From positions 1 to 27,285 of IMG/VR virus record IMGVR_UViG_3300034062_000426: a stretch of DNA of 27,285 bases; one strand, given 5' to 3'. Shown here piece after piece: positions 1 through 5,972 of this stretch. This stretch comes from a virus. The notes beneath the pieces are model-generated. The model had not been told where the DNA came from. It saw only the letters and a list, made by a program, of their open reading frames with translations, and did not search any database. Numbering within the stretch: position 1 is the stretch's first letter; every line of letters starts with the position of its first letter. A program made the translations under genes and the position numbers.

Positions 1-659
1 CAACTATTAATGCTGGTACCGTAATTCCAGTTAATGAGGGAACGGCAACTTCTGGTTTTTACGCTCGTGTAATGCCAACCGTAGGTTTTGGTTCAAGCAG
101 CTATTTAACGCCCGGTGAGGCTTTTTCTGTGTTTGGGCGTGTTCAGTGTGGCGCTCCTTTCTCTGTAGCTCCTTCTACTACTTTTAACCACATGGCTGGT
201 ACAGTAGGTGAGTTTGCAGTTATTGGCACCTACTCTAACAACGGCTTGATGGCTGGTGTGATGGGTATCATCAATACCAACACTCTGTCTGGCGATGCTG
301 CTGTGATGGCGTTCATGGATGGCGATTCTGGTTTAACTACCGCTCGTTGCGCTTTTGGTGTTGCAATGGCTCAAACTACCGGGGGTTCAGGTTTTGAATA
401 CGGCCTTGACCTAAAGATGCAAGACCCTGTTGCTGATGGTGGTGGCCCCTCCAGCATTGCTCCCTACCAAAAAGCCAACATCCGCATGGAAGATGATGTT
501 GTAGTTATGGTTGACGCAGGTGTTCCAACTAACGGTACTACTGGCGATAACTTTGCTGGCACGGGCTCTCTGTATGTTGATTCAACCGCTGGTAAGTTGT
601 ATATCAACACCGGCGCTATCAGCAACCCAACTTGGGTTGTTGTTGGTACTCAGACCTAA
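1..659 (+). CDS. Virion structural protein, C-terminal part (start lies left of the window)
   Basis: The reading frame is open from base 3, so the gene begins outside the window and about 218 codons are visible; the Met at 72 is probably internal. The visible part is rich in Gly, Thr, Val and Ala, with few charged residues, as expected of beta-rich virion proteins. The last 35 residues, around GTGSLYVDSTAGKLYINTG, form a short beta module that I know from the C-termini of many phage capsid, decoration and fibre proteins. No catalytic motif is visible. Its place upstream of the connector genes suggests a head or head-decoration protein, but a fibre-like protein is also possible. The stop codon overlaps the next start (TAATG). 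Confidence 0.6.
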   Translation, partial: TINAGTVIPVNEGTATSGFYARVMPTVGFGSSSYLTPGEAFSVFGRVQCGAPFSVAPSTTFNHMAGTVGEFAVIGTYSNNGLMAGVMGIINTNTLSGDAAVMAFMDGDSGLTTARCAFGVAMAQTTGGSGFEYGLDLKMQDPVADGGGPSSIAPYQKANIRMEDDVVVMVDAGVPTNGTTGDNFAGTGSLYVDSTAGKLYINTGAISNPTWVVVGTQT

Positions 660-826
660 TGCTGACTCATAAAGACCCAGAGGTCCAAGCCATGCTTGGG
701 CTTCTGGAGAGCCAAAGAGATCACGCTATGGGACTCGTAGCGGCAATGGCAAAGGAAAATGCGGAGTTAAAAGCCCGCATGTTAGACGCACCAGAACCGG
801 AGCAACAACATGACGATGCAGTATGA
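659..826 (+). CDS. Small coiled-coil protein, 55 aa
   Basis: This start overlaps the stop of the preceding gene (TAATG at 657-661), which argues for translational coupling; an upstream in-frame ATG at 632 would lie deep inside the neighbour and is less likely. The protein is almost wholly helical, with a Leu/Met/Ala heptad-like pattern and the segment AKENAELKARM around residues 30-40, followed by an acidic, Gln/His-rich tail. Small coiled-coil proteins in this position may be assembly chaperones or bind a virion partner, but I recognise no family. The 3' end overlaps the next gene by 17 bases. Confidence 0.55.
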   Translation: MLTHKDPEVQAMLGLLESQRDHAMGLVAAMAKENAELKARMLDAPEPEQQHDDAV

Positions 827-1298
827 CGTAAAGTCGTATCACAACACAGTGTCGGGCGTGGCCGTGCCATACCGCGTGCGCCTAAAAGGGATTGTGGTTT
901 CGCCTTCCACCACTTCCAATCTGAATGTGACGTTTGCAAACAATGTCCCAGAAGCGGCCACCTACAACATTCCCGGCACTGCGGTTTGCACGGTTACGTA
1001 TGCTAACCACGGTCTAGCTGTGGGAGACAGAGTTGTTCTGAATTTCCTGACTGGCTCGGCTGTACCAGACACATATACCGTTGTCACAGTCCCAACAACA
1101 GGCACATTTACTGTTACTACAGCCGTGTTAACCACCAGTGGTAATGTGACAATGTATCAGGATGTGTTGGTTGAGATTGATTGTGCTACTGGAACATCGT
1201 TCTACACACTGATCCCCGGCGAGGGCGTATTGGCATCGGTGGGTATTTATACGTTCTTGCCGTCTGCTACGGTAACAACGACCATCTTTTACGGATAG
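810..1298 (+). CDS. Beta-rich virion structural protein, paralogue of the next gene
   Basis: The 162-residue product is Thr/Val-rich with almost no helix-forming stretches. It starts MTMQYDVKSYH, parallel to MAMQTDVESYH in the gene at 1308, which fixes the start at 810 rather than the ATG at 816. Residues 67-75 carry HGLAVGDRV, the signature of a small beta domain common in phage structural proteins. The C-terminus, IPGEGVLASVGIYTF to the final FYG, also matches its neighbour. The two genes are therefore an ancient tandem duplication. The exact location in the virion cannot be read from sequence; a head-associated or connector-associated protein is plausible. Cys60 and Cys125 are not conserved in the paralogue. 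Confidence 0.6.
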   Translation: MTMQYDVKSYHNTVSGVAVPYRVRLKGIVVSPSTTSNLNVTFANNVPEAATYNIPGTAVCTVTYANHGLAVGDRVVLNFLTGSAVPDTYTVVTVPTTGTFTVTTAVLTTSGNVTMYQDVLVEIDCATGTSFYTLIPGEGVLASVGIYTFLPSATVTTTIFYG

Positions 1299-1307
1299 GA
1301 TTGCATT

Positions 1308-1799
1308 ATGGCCATGCAAACCGACGTCGAGTCCTATCACGTAACAACGTCTAGGACGGTGACCACCAGTCAAGTACGCCTTAAAAGCATTACGGTGTCT
1401 CCGAATACGGCATCTTTGCGTAGTTCGGCAGTGGCTGATCCTACCGTTTTTAAGACGGGTACATACGCTAGGCTTGCCGCCAGTACCACTGTTACAGTGA
1501 CTATCACGGCGCACGGGTTAGAGACGGGTGATAGGGTCTTTATGGACTTCACCACCGGCACAGCAGTGGATGGGGTCTATGCAATTACCAAGACCGACGC
1601 AAACGTTTTTACTGTAATAACCGCAGCTAGTACCGCAACCAGCGGCGCGGTGACGTTTTACAGCAGCATTCTGTTGGAGCTTGACACGTACAACATCATT
1701 GGCTTGCCGGTCACCATTCCCGGTCAAGGTATACTTTGTAAAAACGGTATGTTTGTAGGCGTTGGTGGCTCAGTAACCGCAACGGTGTTTTATGGCTAA
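1308..1799 (+). CDS. Beta-rich virion structural protein, paralogue of the preceding gene
   Basis: The 163-residue product shares its N-terminus (MxMQxDVxSYH), the central HGLETGDRV motif at residues 69-77 and its C-terminus (IPGxGxL, ending VFYG) with the gene at 810. The regions between these anchors have diverged strongly, so the duplication is old and both copies are probably maintained for distinct roles. It lies 9 bases after its paralogue, and its last codons overlap the start of the next gene by 8 bases. No enzymatic motif is visible. I infer a structural role from composition and context only. Confidence 0.6.
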   Translation: MAMQTDVESYHVTTSRTVTTSQVRLKSITVSPNTASLRSSAVADPTVFKTGTYARLAASTTVTVTITAHGLETGDRVFMDFTTGTAVDGVYAITKTDANVFTVITAASTATSGAVTFYSSILLELDTYNIIGLPVTIPGQGILCKNGMFVGVGGSVTATVFYG

Positions 1800-2049
1800 G
1801 AAAAAAGGTCCGGTTCTCTCGGTTGGTCGCGGTGAAAAACTGCCCATCTCCAAGGGGGCGGGCTTGACCGCCAAAGGCCGTGCCAAGTACAACGCTGCTA
1901 CGGGTAGCAACCTCAAAGCCCCGCAACCGCAGGGCGGCAAGCGCAAGGATTCGTTCTGCGCCCGTATGTCCGGGATGCCCGGCCCGATGAAAGACGAGAA
2001 GGGTAAACCCACCCGTAAGGCGGCTGCTCTTGCAAGATGGAAGTGCTGA
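1792..2049 (+). CDS. Small basic protein with Cys-rich SFCARMSGM motif, 85 aa
   Basis: This Lys/Arg/Gly-rich protein starts MAKKKGPVLSVG and carries GSNLKAPQPQ, then the motif KDSFCARMSGMPGPMKDEKG, then KPTRKAAALARWKC at the end. The SFCARMSGM...GKPTRKAxAxxxW pattern is a family I recognise from aquatic phages and some other large DNA viruses; no function is established to my knowledge. The chain ends in Cys directly before the stop, as do two other small proteins downstream. High positive charge suggests nucleic-acid or internal-virion binding. It overlaps the upstream gene by 8 bases, so coupled translation is likely. Confidence 0.7.
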   Translation: MAKKKGPVLSVGRGEKLPISKGAGLTAKGRAKYNAATGSNLKAPQPQGGKRKDSFCARMSGMPGPMKDEKGKPTRKAAALARWKC

Positions 2050-2050
2050 C

Positions 2051-2254
2051 ATGACACAGACTCACGACACAGTTAAAAACATCATTGACCTTGCGTCGGT
2101 GGTCGCTGCTATTGGATCATTCTTGGAACTCCTTACACCTATCTTTGGTTTGATCGGCGCCGTATGGACTTTGATGCGTATCGCTGAGATGGTCACAGGG
2201 AAACCGTTTTCTGAAATTATTGGGCGGAAGAAACCCGATGCCAGCAACAAGTGA
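2051..2254 (+). CDS. Small membrane protein, possible holin-like, 67 aa
   Basis: The ATG at 2051 follows the upstream TGA by one base and gives MTQTHDTVKNIIDL; an in-frame ATG at 2030 inside the neighbour is less likely. Residues 10-48 are continuously hydrophobic with a possible turn at the Pro of LLTPIFG, giving one long or two short membrane helices. A basic tail (GRKKPDASNK) would lie in the cytoplasm. Size and topology match small phage holins of the one- or two-helix type, but there is no peptidase beside it, and a clear holin plus endolysin occur at 14465-15381. It could be a second holin, a holin regulator or an unrelated membrane protein. Confidence 0.5.
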   Translation: MTQTHDTVKNIIDLASVVAAIGSFLELLTPIFGLIGAVWTLMRIAEMVTGKPFSEIIGRKKPDASNK

Positions 2255-2696
2255 GAAGCAAAAGCGGTTCATGGATGCCGCAGCACACAACCCCGCATTT
2301 GCAAAGAAGGCTGGCGTGCCCGTATCTGTGGCCAAGGATTTCAGCGAGAAAAGCAAGGGCGTCAAGTTCGGGGGCAACAAATCCCGACCTGATCTTCAGA
2401 AGGTAAACGAGCCTAAAACTCGTCAGGGTAAGACTGAACTCTTTAATAAAGGTGGTGATACTATGGCTTCAAAAATGAACCCCGGAATGATGGCAATGAT
2501 GGCCAAGAAAAAAGGCACAGGGGACTCCCCAATGGGCAAACCTGTTATGAAAAAAGGCATGGACATGGCCAAAGATGGCATGAAGAAGATGGCCTCTGGC
2601 GGCATGACCAAGATGGCCAAAGGCGGCGGCATCGAGTCCAAGGGTAAGACCAAGGGCACAATGATCAAGATGAAGAGCGGCGGCAGAGCCTGCTAA
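2238..2696 (+). CDS. Basic Lys/Met/Gly-rich protein with MAxGG motifs and C-terminal Cys
   Basis: The start at 2238 gives MPATSEKQKRFMDAAAHNP, a phage small-protein N-terminus whose pattern (MPAxSEKQxRFM) I recognise; 2220 is an upstream alternative without that match. Residues 1-60 form a small basic module. From residue 76 the chain becomes a different module, starting MASKMNPGMMAMMAKKKG, which in related phages I would expect as its own gene. The tail carries KKMASGGMTKMAKGGG, then ESKGKTKGTM, and ends SGGRAC. It overlaps the upstream gene by 17 bases. The role is unknown. The charge and the shared motifs suggest an internal-virion or DNA-associated protein. A possible internal start at 2463 is listed separately. 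Confidence 0.65.
   Translation: MPATSEKQKRFMDAAAHNPAFAKKAGVPVSVAKDFSEKSKGVKFGGNKSRPDLQKVNEPKTRQGKTELFNKGGDTMASKMNPGMMAMMAKKKGTGDSPMGKPVMKKGMDMAKDGMKKMASGGMTKMAKGGGIESKGKTKGTMIKMKSGGRAC
2448..2465 (+). promoter_or_regulatory. Candidate internal ribosome binding site and start
   Basis: GGTGGTGAT at 2451-2459 matches eight of nine bases of the full anti-Shine-Dalgarno complement GGAGGTGAT and sits just before the ATG at 2463. That ATG is in frame with the gene starting at 2238 and would give a nested 77-residue C-terminal product beginning MASKMNPGMM. It is much stronger than the ribosome site visible before 2238. Confidence 0.45.
2583..2608 (+). repeat. 26-bp direct repeat encoding KKMASGGM, copy 1
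   Basis: These 26 bases recur at 3383-3408 in the next gene with a single mismatch, in the same coding frame, and encode KKMASGGMT in both. Conservation at DNA level in two otherwise different genes suggests recent exchange or duplication of the motif. Confidence 0.8.
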
Positions 2697-2700
2697 TTTA

Positions 2701-2705
2701 AGGAG
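2701..2705 (+). promoter_or_regulatory. Strong ribosome binding site AGGAG
   Basis: AGGAG lies five bases before the ATG at 2711 and fixes that start. It is one of the few canonical sites in a region where most genes rely on overlapping stops and starts. Confidence 0.7.
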
Positions 2706-2710
2706 CTATC

Positions 2711-3475
2711 ATGGCAAGCAAAAAAGCAGGGCGTTTAGCAGGTTTGGCCGCACTGGCTGGTCTTGCCTATATGGCCAACAAAAAAGGCGAGGGCAAAACT
2801 CCAGACGCGGTCAAAAGCGACAGCAAAAACGAGAGCAAAAGTAAGAGCTACGACCGCGATACCGACACTGGTGTGGACGCTATGGCTTCTGACGCAGCAA
2901 AGAAACCTGCTGCGGATTTGGGCGAAATTCGTGATGAAGAAGGTAGGTTATCAACGCTTCGTCGTAACACCGAGACCGGTGAGATGTATGACCCAATAGG
3001 GTCTACTTCGGGGAAAAGCGCGGCTGCAAAGGTTGCTACCCGACCAAAAGCCCCAATTGTTTCGGCAGCAAAAGCGCCTGCCGCAAGCACCGCAATGCCT
3101 GAAGGTGCTTTCCGGGGCATTCGTTCTGAAACAAAACCTGAAGGTGCTTATCGTGGCACGCGCTCTGACTCTCAGGCTGCAAAAGACGCTGAGCAGGCAA
3201 AACTTACGAGTTCGTATAAGCCACGCAGACCGGACGTAAAACTGAGAGATGCAGACTATCAATACCCGGCCACGGGAGAGTCGGGAGCTTTTACCAATAA
3301 GCAGCTAAAAAGATTTGGCGCGGAAGAAAGACCAGAAAGCGAAGAACAAAAAATTTTTGGTAAGAAGCGCGGCGGCGTGGTCAAGAAGATGGCTTCTGGC
3401 GGCATGACTTCTTCGGCTTCTAAACGTGCTGACGGTATTGCCACCAAAGGCAAGACTCGCGGAAGGATGTGCTGA
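2711..3475 (+). CDS. Basic low-complexity protein with MASGG motif and RGRMC tail, 254 aa
   Basis: The N-terminus is MASKKAGRLAGLAALAGLAYMANKKGEG: a short basic start, a roughly 15-residue hydrophobic Ala/Leu/Gly stretch that could be a membrane or signal-like segment, and then a long Lys/Ser/Asp/Ala-rich, probably disordered region. Two near-repeats, PEGAFRGIRSETK and PEGAYRGTRSDSQ, lie near residues 130-150. The C-terminus carries KKMASGGMTSSASKRADG and ends KGKTRGRMC. The same tail type occurs in the neighbours on both sides. I do not recognise the central part. A role inside the virion, perhaps with DNA, is inferred from charge and company only. Confidence 0.6.
   Translation: MASKKAGRLAGLAALAGLAYMANKKGEGKTPDAVKSDSKNESKSKSYDRDTDTGVDAMASDAAKKPAADLGEIRDEEGRLSTLRRNTETGEMYDPIGSTSGKSAAAKVATRPKAPIVSAAKAPAASTAMPEGAFRGIRSETKPEGAYRGTRSDSQAAKDAEQAKLTSSYKPRRPDVKLRDADYQYPATGESGAFTNKQLKRFGAEERPESEEQKIFGKKRGGVVKKMASGGMTSSASKRADGIATKGKTRGRMC
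3383..3408 (+). repeat. 26-bp direct repeat encoding KKMASGGM, copy 2
   Basis: This is the second copy of the repeat at 2583-2608, with one C/T difference at a synonymous position. It lies near the 3' end of its gene, as does the first copy. Confidence 0.8.
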
Positions 3476-3477
3476 TC

Positions 3478-3732
3478 ATGTCTGATTCAAAACAAGCAGA
3501 ACTTGACGCAGAAGCGCTGGCAAAGAAAGCTAGAGAAGAAGCTCGTTCTGGCGGCACTGATGCGCCACCTACGGACGCCATGAAGCAAAAAATGGCTGAT
3601 GAAAAAGACAAGAAGGCAGCAGAGAAAGCGCCGACTACCAAGACTGAAATGGGCAAACGCTTTAAGTCCGGTGGTGTCACTCGTGCGGATGGCTGCATTT
3701 CTAAGGGCCACACAAAAGGCCGGATGGTGTAA
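3478..3732 (+). CDS. Small charged protein with SKGHTKGRM tail, 84 aa
   Basis: The ATG at 3478 lies two bases after the upstream TGA and gives MSDSKQAELDAEALAKKA; a GTG at 3469 is possible but overlaps the neighbour. The N-terminal two thirds are helical and rich in Ala, Lys, Glu and Asp. The C-terminal third, KRFKSGGVTRADGCISKGH followed by TKGRMV, matches the tails of the two preceding genes (ADGIATKGKTRGRMC, ESKGKTKGTM). The three adjacent proteins thus share a C-terminal tag on unrelated bodies. This one ends in Val rather than Cys but has a Cys inside the tag. Its function is unknown. Confidence 0.6.
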   Translation: MSDSKQAELDAEALAKKAREEARSGGTDAPPTDAMKQKMADEKDKKAAEKAPTTKTEMGKRFKSGGVTRADGCISKGHTKGRMV

Positions 3733-3734
3733 TC

Positions 3735-3983
3735 ATGATGTCCAGCCGTGGCATGGGAGCCATCAACCCAAAGAAAATACCCAAAGCCAAAGCTATCAAG
3801 ATGGCTGAAGGCGGCAAGGTCAATGAAGCGGGCAACTACACCAAGCCCGGTCTTCGCAAACGCATCTTTAACAGCATCAAAGCTGCCGCAGTGCAAGGCA
3901 CCGGAGCAGGTCAGTGGTCAGCCCGTAAGGCCCAACTGATGGCCAAACGCTACAAAGCTGCTGGTGGCGGCTACAAAGACTGA
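3735..3983 (+). CDS. Small basic protein with WSARKAQ domain, 82 aa
   Basis: Two ATGs stand in tandem at 3735 and 3738, and either could be used. After GMGAINPKKIPKAKAIK comes MAEGGKVNEAGNYTKPGLRK, then RIFNSIKAAAVQGTGAGQWS, then ARKAQLMAKRYKAAGGGY. The block NYTKPxLRKRxFxxIKA...GQWSARKAQxxAxxYKxxGGGY is a compact basic domain I recognise from phage proteins and, to my recollection, from large eukaryotic DNA viruses. Its molecular role is unknown. Many Lys/Arg residues and a conserved Trp suggest nucleic-acid binding. The stop falls one base before the next start, so the two genes are probably co-translated. Confidence 0.7.
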   Translation: MMSSRGMGAINPKKIPKAKAIKMAEGGKVNEAGNYTKPGLRKRIFNSIKAAAVQGTGAGQWSARKAQLMAKRYKAAGGGYKD

Positions 3984-3984
3984 T

Positions 3985-4218
3985 ATGAAGGCACCGCAGA
4001 AATCCCTCAAAGACTGGGGCGACCAAAAATGGAGAACAAAAAGTGGTAAAAAATCTTCTGAAACAGGTGAGCGATACCTTCCAAGCGCTGCGATTAAAAG
4101 TCTCAGCCCTGCTGAGTACGCTGCAACGACCAAAGCCAAGCGAGCAGGAAAAGCCGCCGGGAAGCAATTCGTAGCTCAACCCAAAACGATTGCAAAGAAA
4201 ACAGCAGGATTTAGATAA
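3985..4218 (+). CDS. Small basic protein of the KSLKxWxxQKWRTKSGK family, 77 aa
   Basis: I take the ATG at 3985, one base past the upstream stop, giving MKAPQKSLKDWGDQKW; a GTG at 3964 would add seven residues inside the neighbour. The motif order is KSLKDWGDQKWRTKSGKKSS, then TGERYLPSAAIKSLSPAEYA, then an AKxAGKQFxxQPKxIAKKTA tail. This is a widespread family in aquatic phages, with look-alikes in large eukaryotic viruses as I recall. It often travels with the WSARKAQ domain directly upstream, as here. It is strongly basic with conserved Trp residues, so nucleic-acid binding is plausible but unproven. Its stop overlaps the next start (TAATG). Confidence 0.7.
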   Translation: MKAPQKSLKDWGDQKWRTKSGKKSSETGERYLPSAAIKSLSPAEYAATTKAKRAGKAAGKQFVAQPKTIAKKTAGFR

Positions 4219-5141
4219 TGGCAACCACCTCCGGCGTTTCCGCATTTAACCTTGACCTAACTGAACTGGTCGAGGAGGCGTTTGAACGCGCTGGTAGCGA
4301 GATGCGTACCGGCTATGACCTGCGAACTGCTCGCCGCAGTCTGAACATCATGTTTGCTGATTGGGCCAACCGTGGCATCAACATGTGGTCGATTGAGCCG
4401 GGGACCATCACTTTCGTGCAGGGGCAGAACACTTATGCACTGCCATCTGACACCATTGACCTGCTTGAGCACGTCATACGCACTGGTGGTAACGTAGCGT
4501 CTACACAGGCGGACTTGACCATCACCCGGATCAGCGTATCAACCTACGCCACGATCCCGAACAAAATCCAGCAGGCGCGGCCTATTCAGATTTGGATTCA
4601 GCGGTACAACGCACAGAGCTCGCCTACGGGCCTGACGCTGAACGGCACCATTACCTCTACGGCTACGACCATCACCCTCAGTTCGACTGTGGGCCTACCT
4701 GCTTCTGGCTTCATCAAAATTGACAACGAGACCATCAACTACAGTTACATCTCAGGGAATACTCTGGACAACTGCTTCCGCGCTCAGAATAACACCACCG
4801 CAGCCGCGCATACCACTGGCGCAGCCGTGTACTCGGAACAGTTGCCCGCCGTCACTGTCTGGCCAACGCCTGATGGCTCACAGACCTACACGCTGGCTTA
4901 CTGGCGTCTGCGCCGTACTCAGGATGCTGGCGGCGGTGTCAACGTCATGGACGTCCCGTTCCGGTTTGTGCCCTGCATGGCAGCGGGCTTGTCGTATTAC
5001 CTAGCGGGCAAGATTCCTTCAGGTTTTGAGCGCCTACCTATGCTCAAAGCCCAGTACGACGAGGCTTGGCAGAACGCCGCCGACGAGGATCGTGAAAAAG
5101 CTGCGGTGCGATTCGTGCCGCGCCAGATGTTTATAAACTGA
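4218..5141 (+). CDS. Head-to-tail adaptor-like protein, 307 aa
   Basis: The N-terminal 60 residues (ELVEEAFERAGSEMRTGYDL, then RTARRSLNIMFADWANRG) are helical and match a phage family I know as connector or tail-adaptor proteins of podoviruses, analogous to P22 gp4 and T7 gp11. Residues 62-130 start with the ITFVQGQNTYALPSDTIDL block typical of the family. Residues about 138-207 are an inserted beta module (TSTATTITLSSTVGLPASGF to AAAHTTGAAVY) that also occurs alone in other phage proteins. The helical C-terminus closes the adaptor. It would sit as a ring between portal and nozzle. A second adaptor-like gene lies at 5973. Confidence 0.75.
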   Translation: MATTSGVSAFNLDLTELVEEAFERAGSEMRTGYDLRTARRSLNIMFADWANRGINMWSIEPGTITFVQGQNTYALPSDTIDLLEHVIRTGGNVASTQADLTITRISVSTYATIPNKIQQARPIQIWIQRYNAQSSPTGLTLNGTITSTATTITLSSTVGLPASGFIKIDNETINYSYISGNTLDNCFRAQNNTTAAAHTTGAAVYSEQLPAVTVWPTPDGSQTYTLAYWRLRRTQDAGGGVNVMDVPFRFVPCMAAGLSYYLAGKIPSGFERLPMLKAQYDEAWQNAADEDREKAAVRFVPRQMFIN

Positions 5142-5142
5142 T

Positions 5143-5529
5143 ATGGGCAATAGGTTCGCCAGTGGTAAGAACGCGATCAGCGAGTGCGACCGCTGCGGGC
5201 AGCGCTTCAAGTTAAAACTGCTGAAGAAGGAAGTTATCAAGACTAAGACGTACAATTTGCTTGTATGTCCTGAGTGCTGGGACCCAGACCAACCGCAGCT
5301 TCAGTTGGGTATGTATCCAGTTGATGATCCACAAGCCCTGCGTAACCCGCGCCCAGACCGTAGCTATGTGGCTTCGGGGCTTTTGGTAAGCGGTTATTTG
5401 GGTGAGGGCAGCAGGAATATTCAGTGGGGTTGGAACCCCGTGGGTGGCTCTAGGTTTTTTGATGATGCGCTGACGCCAAATTTCTTGGCTTTGGGTGTGC
5501 AAATTGGTACAGTTACGGTTACCACATAG
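5143..5529 (+). CDS. Zinc-ribbon protein, 128 aa
   Basis: Cys15-x2-Cys18 (CDRC) and Cys42-x2-Cys45 (CPEC) form a four-Cys zinc site separated by a short beta hairpin (RFKLKLLKKEVIKTKTYNLL). After it comes the conserved linker DPDQPQLQLGMYPVDDPQAL, then RNPRPDRSY. The C-terminal half is Gly-rich and less conserved. I recognise the ribbon-plus-linker family from phages, where it lies beside connector genes as here. Its job is not established; zinc-stabilised binding to a connector or DNA is a reasonable guess. It starts one base after the adaptor stop, so the pair is probably co-translated. Confidence 0.7.
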   Translation: MGNRFASGKNAISECDRCGQRFKLKLLKKEVIKTKTYNLLVCPECWDPDQPQLQLGMYPVDDPQALRNPRPDRSYVASGLLVSGYLGEGSRNIQWGWNPVGGSRFFDDALTPNFLALGVQIGTVTVTT

Positions 5530-5532
5530 GAG
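5528..5532 (+). promoter_or_regulatory. Ribosome binding site AGGAG overlapping the upstream stop
   Basis: AGGAG begins within the TAG stop of the zinc-ribbon gene and lies six bases before the ATG at 5539. It supports the reality of the very short gene that follows. Confidence 0.7.
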
Positions 5533-5538
5533 TTAAAT

Positions 5539-5700
5539 ATGGACGCAAAGAAAGCAGTGCGGAAGCACGAAGCAAATATGCACCCCGGCAAAGCGCCGAC
5601 CAAACTGCGTGCGGGTGGCAAGACCAACGCCGACATGCTCAAGATGGGCCGTGGTTTGGCTAAAGTAGCCAACCAGAAGTCGTCTGGACGGAAAGGCTAA
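5539..5700 (+). CDS. Very small basic protein, 53 aa
   Basis: The frame reads MDAKKAVRKHEANMHPGKAP, then TKLRAGGKTNADMLKMGRGL, then AKVANQKSSGRKG. A canonical AGGAG stands before the ATG. The KHExxMHPGKxPTKLxxGGKT...GRxxAKVANQ pattern is a small phage family I recognise from aquatic phages. It is strongly basic and has an RAGGK motif like the xxGG motifs of the other small proteins. No function is known to me. The surrounding connector genes and the charge suggest a virion-internal or assembly role. Confidence 0.7.
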   Translation: MDAKKAVRKHEANMHPGKAPTKLRAGGKTNADMLKMGRGLAKVANQKSSGRKG

Positions 5701-5702
5701 TC

Positions 5703-5969
5703 ATGGCTAAATACAGCAAAAAAATTGGTGGCAAAGAAGTTGGTGATGCCAGCGTCTATGCTGAGCCACACACCATGAAGGGCAAACCCGTAGTTGCGGA
5801 AACCAACCCGGGCAGGATGCCAAACCACAGCAAGTTGGACACCTATAACGTGAGCCTTGGTGCCATCAGCAAGTTTGCCGGTGAGCAGCCAGCCAAAACC
5901 TCGGGCATAAAAATCCGTGGTACAGGCGCGGCTACCAAGGGCGTGATGGCTCGTGGCCCAATGGCGTAA
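5703..5969 (+). CDS. Small basic protein ending GIKIRGTGAATKG-type tail, 88 aa
   Basis: It starts two bases after the previous stop, with AAAGG in the preceding codons. The N-terminal 35 residues are Lys/Gly-rich (MAKYSKKIGGKEVGDASVYA), followed by a central stretch with NPGRMPNHSKLDTYNVSLG. The C-terminus is TSGIKIRGTGAATKGVMARG then PMA. That tail is a very common signature of small phage proteins of this class and resembles the KGxTKGRM tails at 3475 and 3732. It sits between the zinc-ribbon cluster and the second adaptor. Its role is unknown; a virion-associated basic protein is my best guess. Confidence 0.65.
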   Translation: MAKYSKKIGGKEVGDASVYAEPHTMKGKPVVAETNPGRMPNHSKLDTYNVSLGAISKFAGEQPAKTSGIKIRGTGAATKGVMARGPMA

Positions 5970-5972
5970 AGC

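Noticed and set aside
3964-3984. GTG start for the gene at 3985
   Set aside because: It would add seven residues encoded within the preceding gene that do not match the family start. The ATG one base after the upstream stop is simpler, although GTG cannot be excluded.
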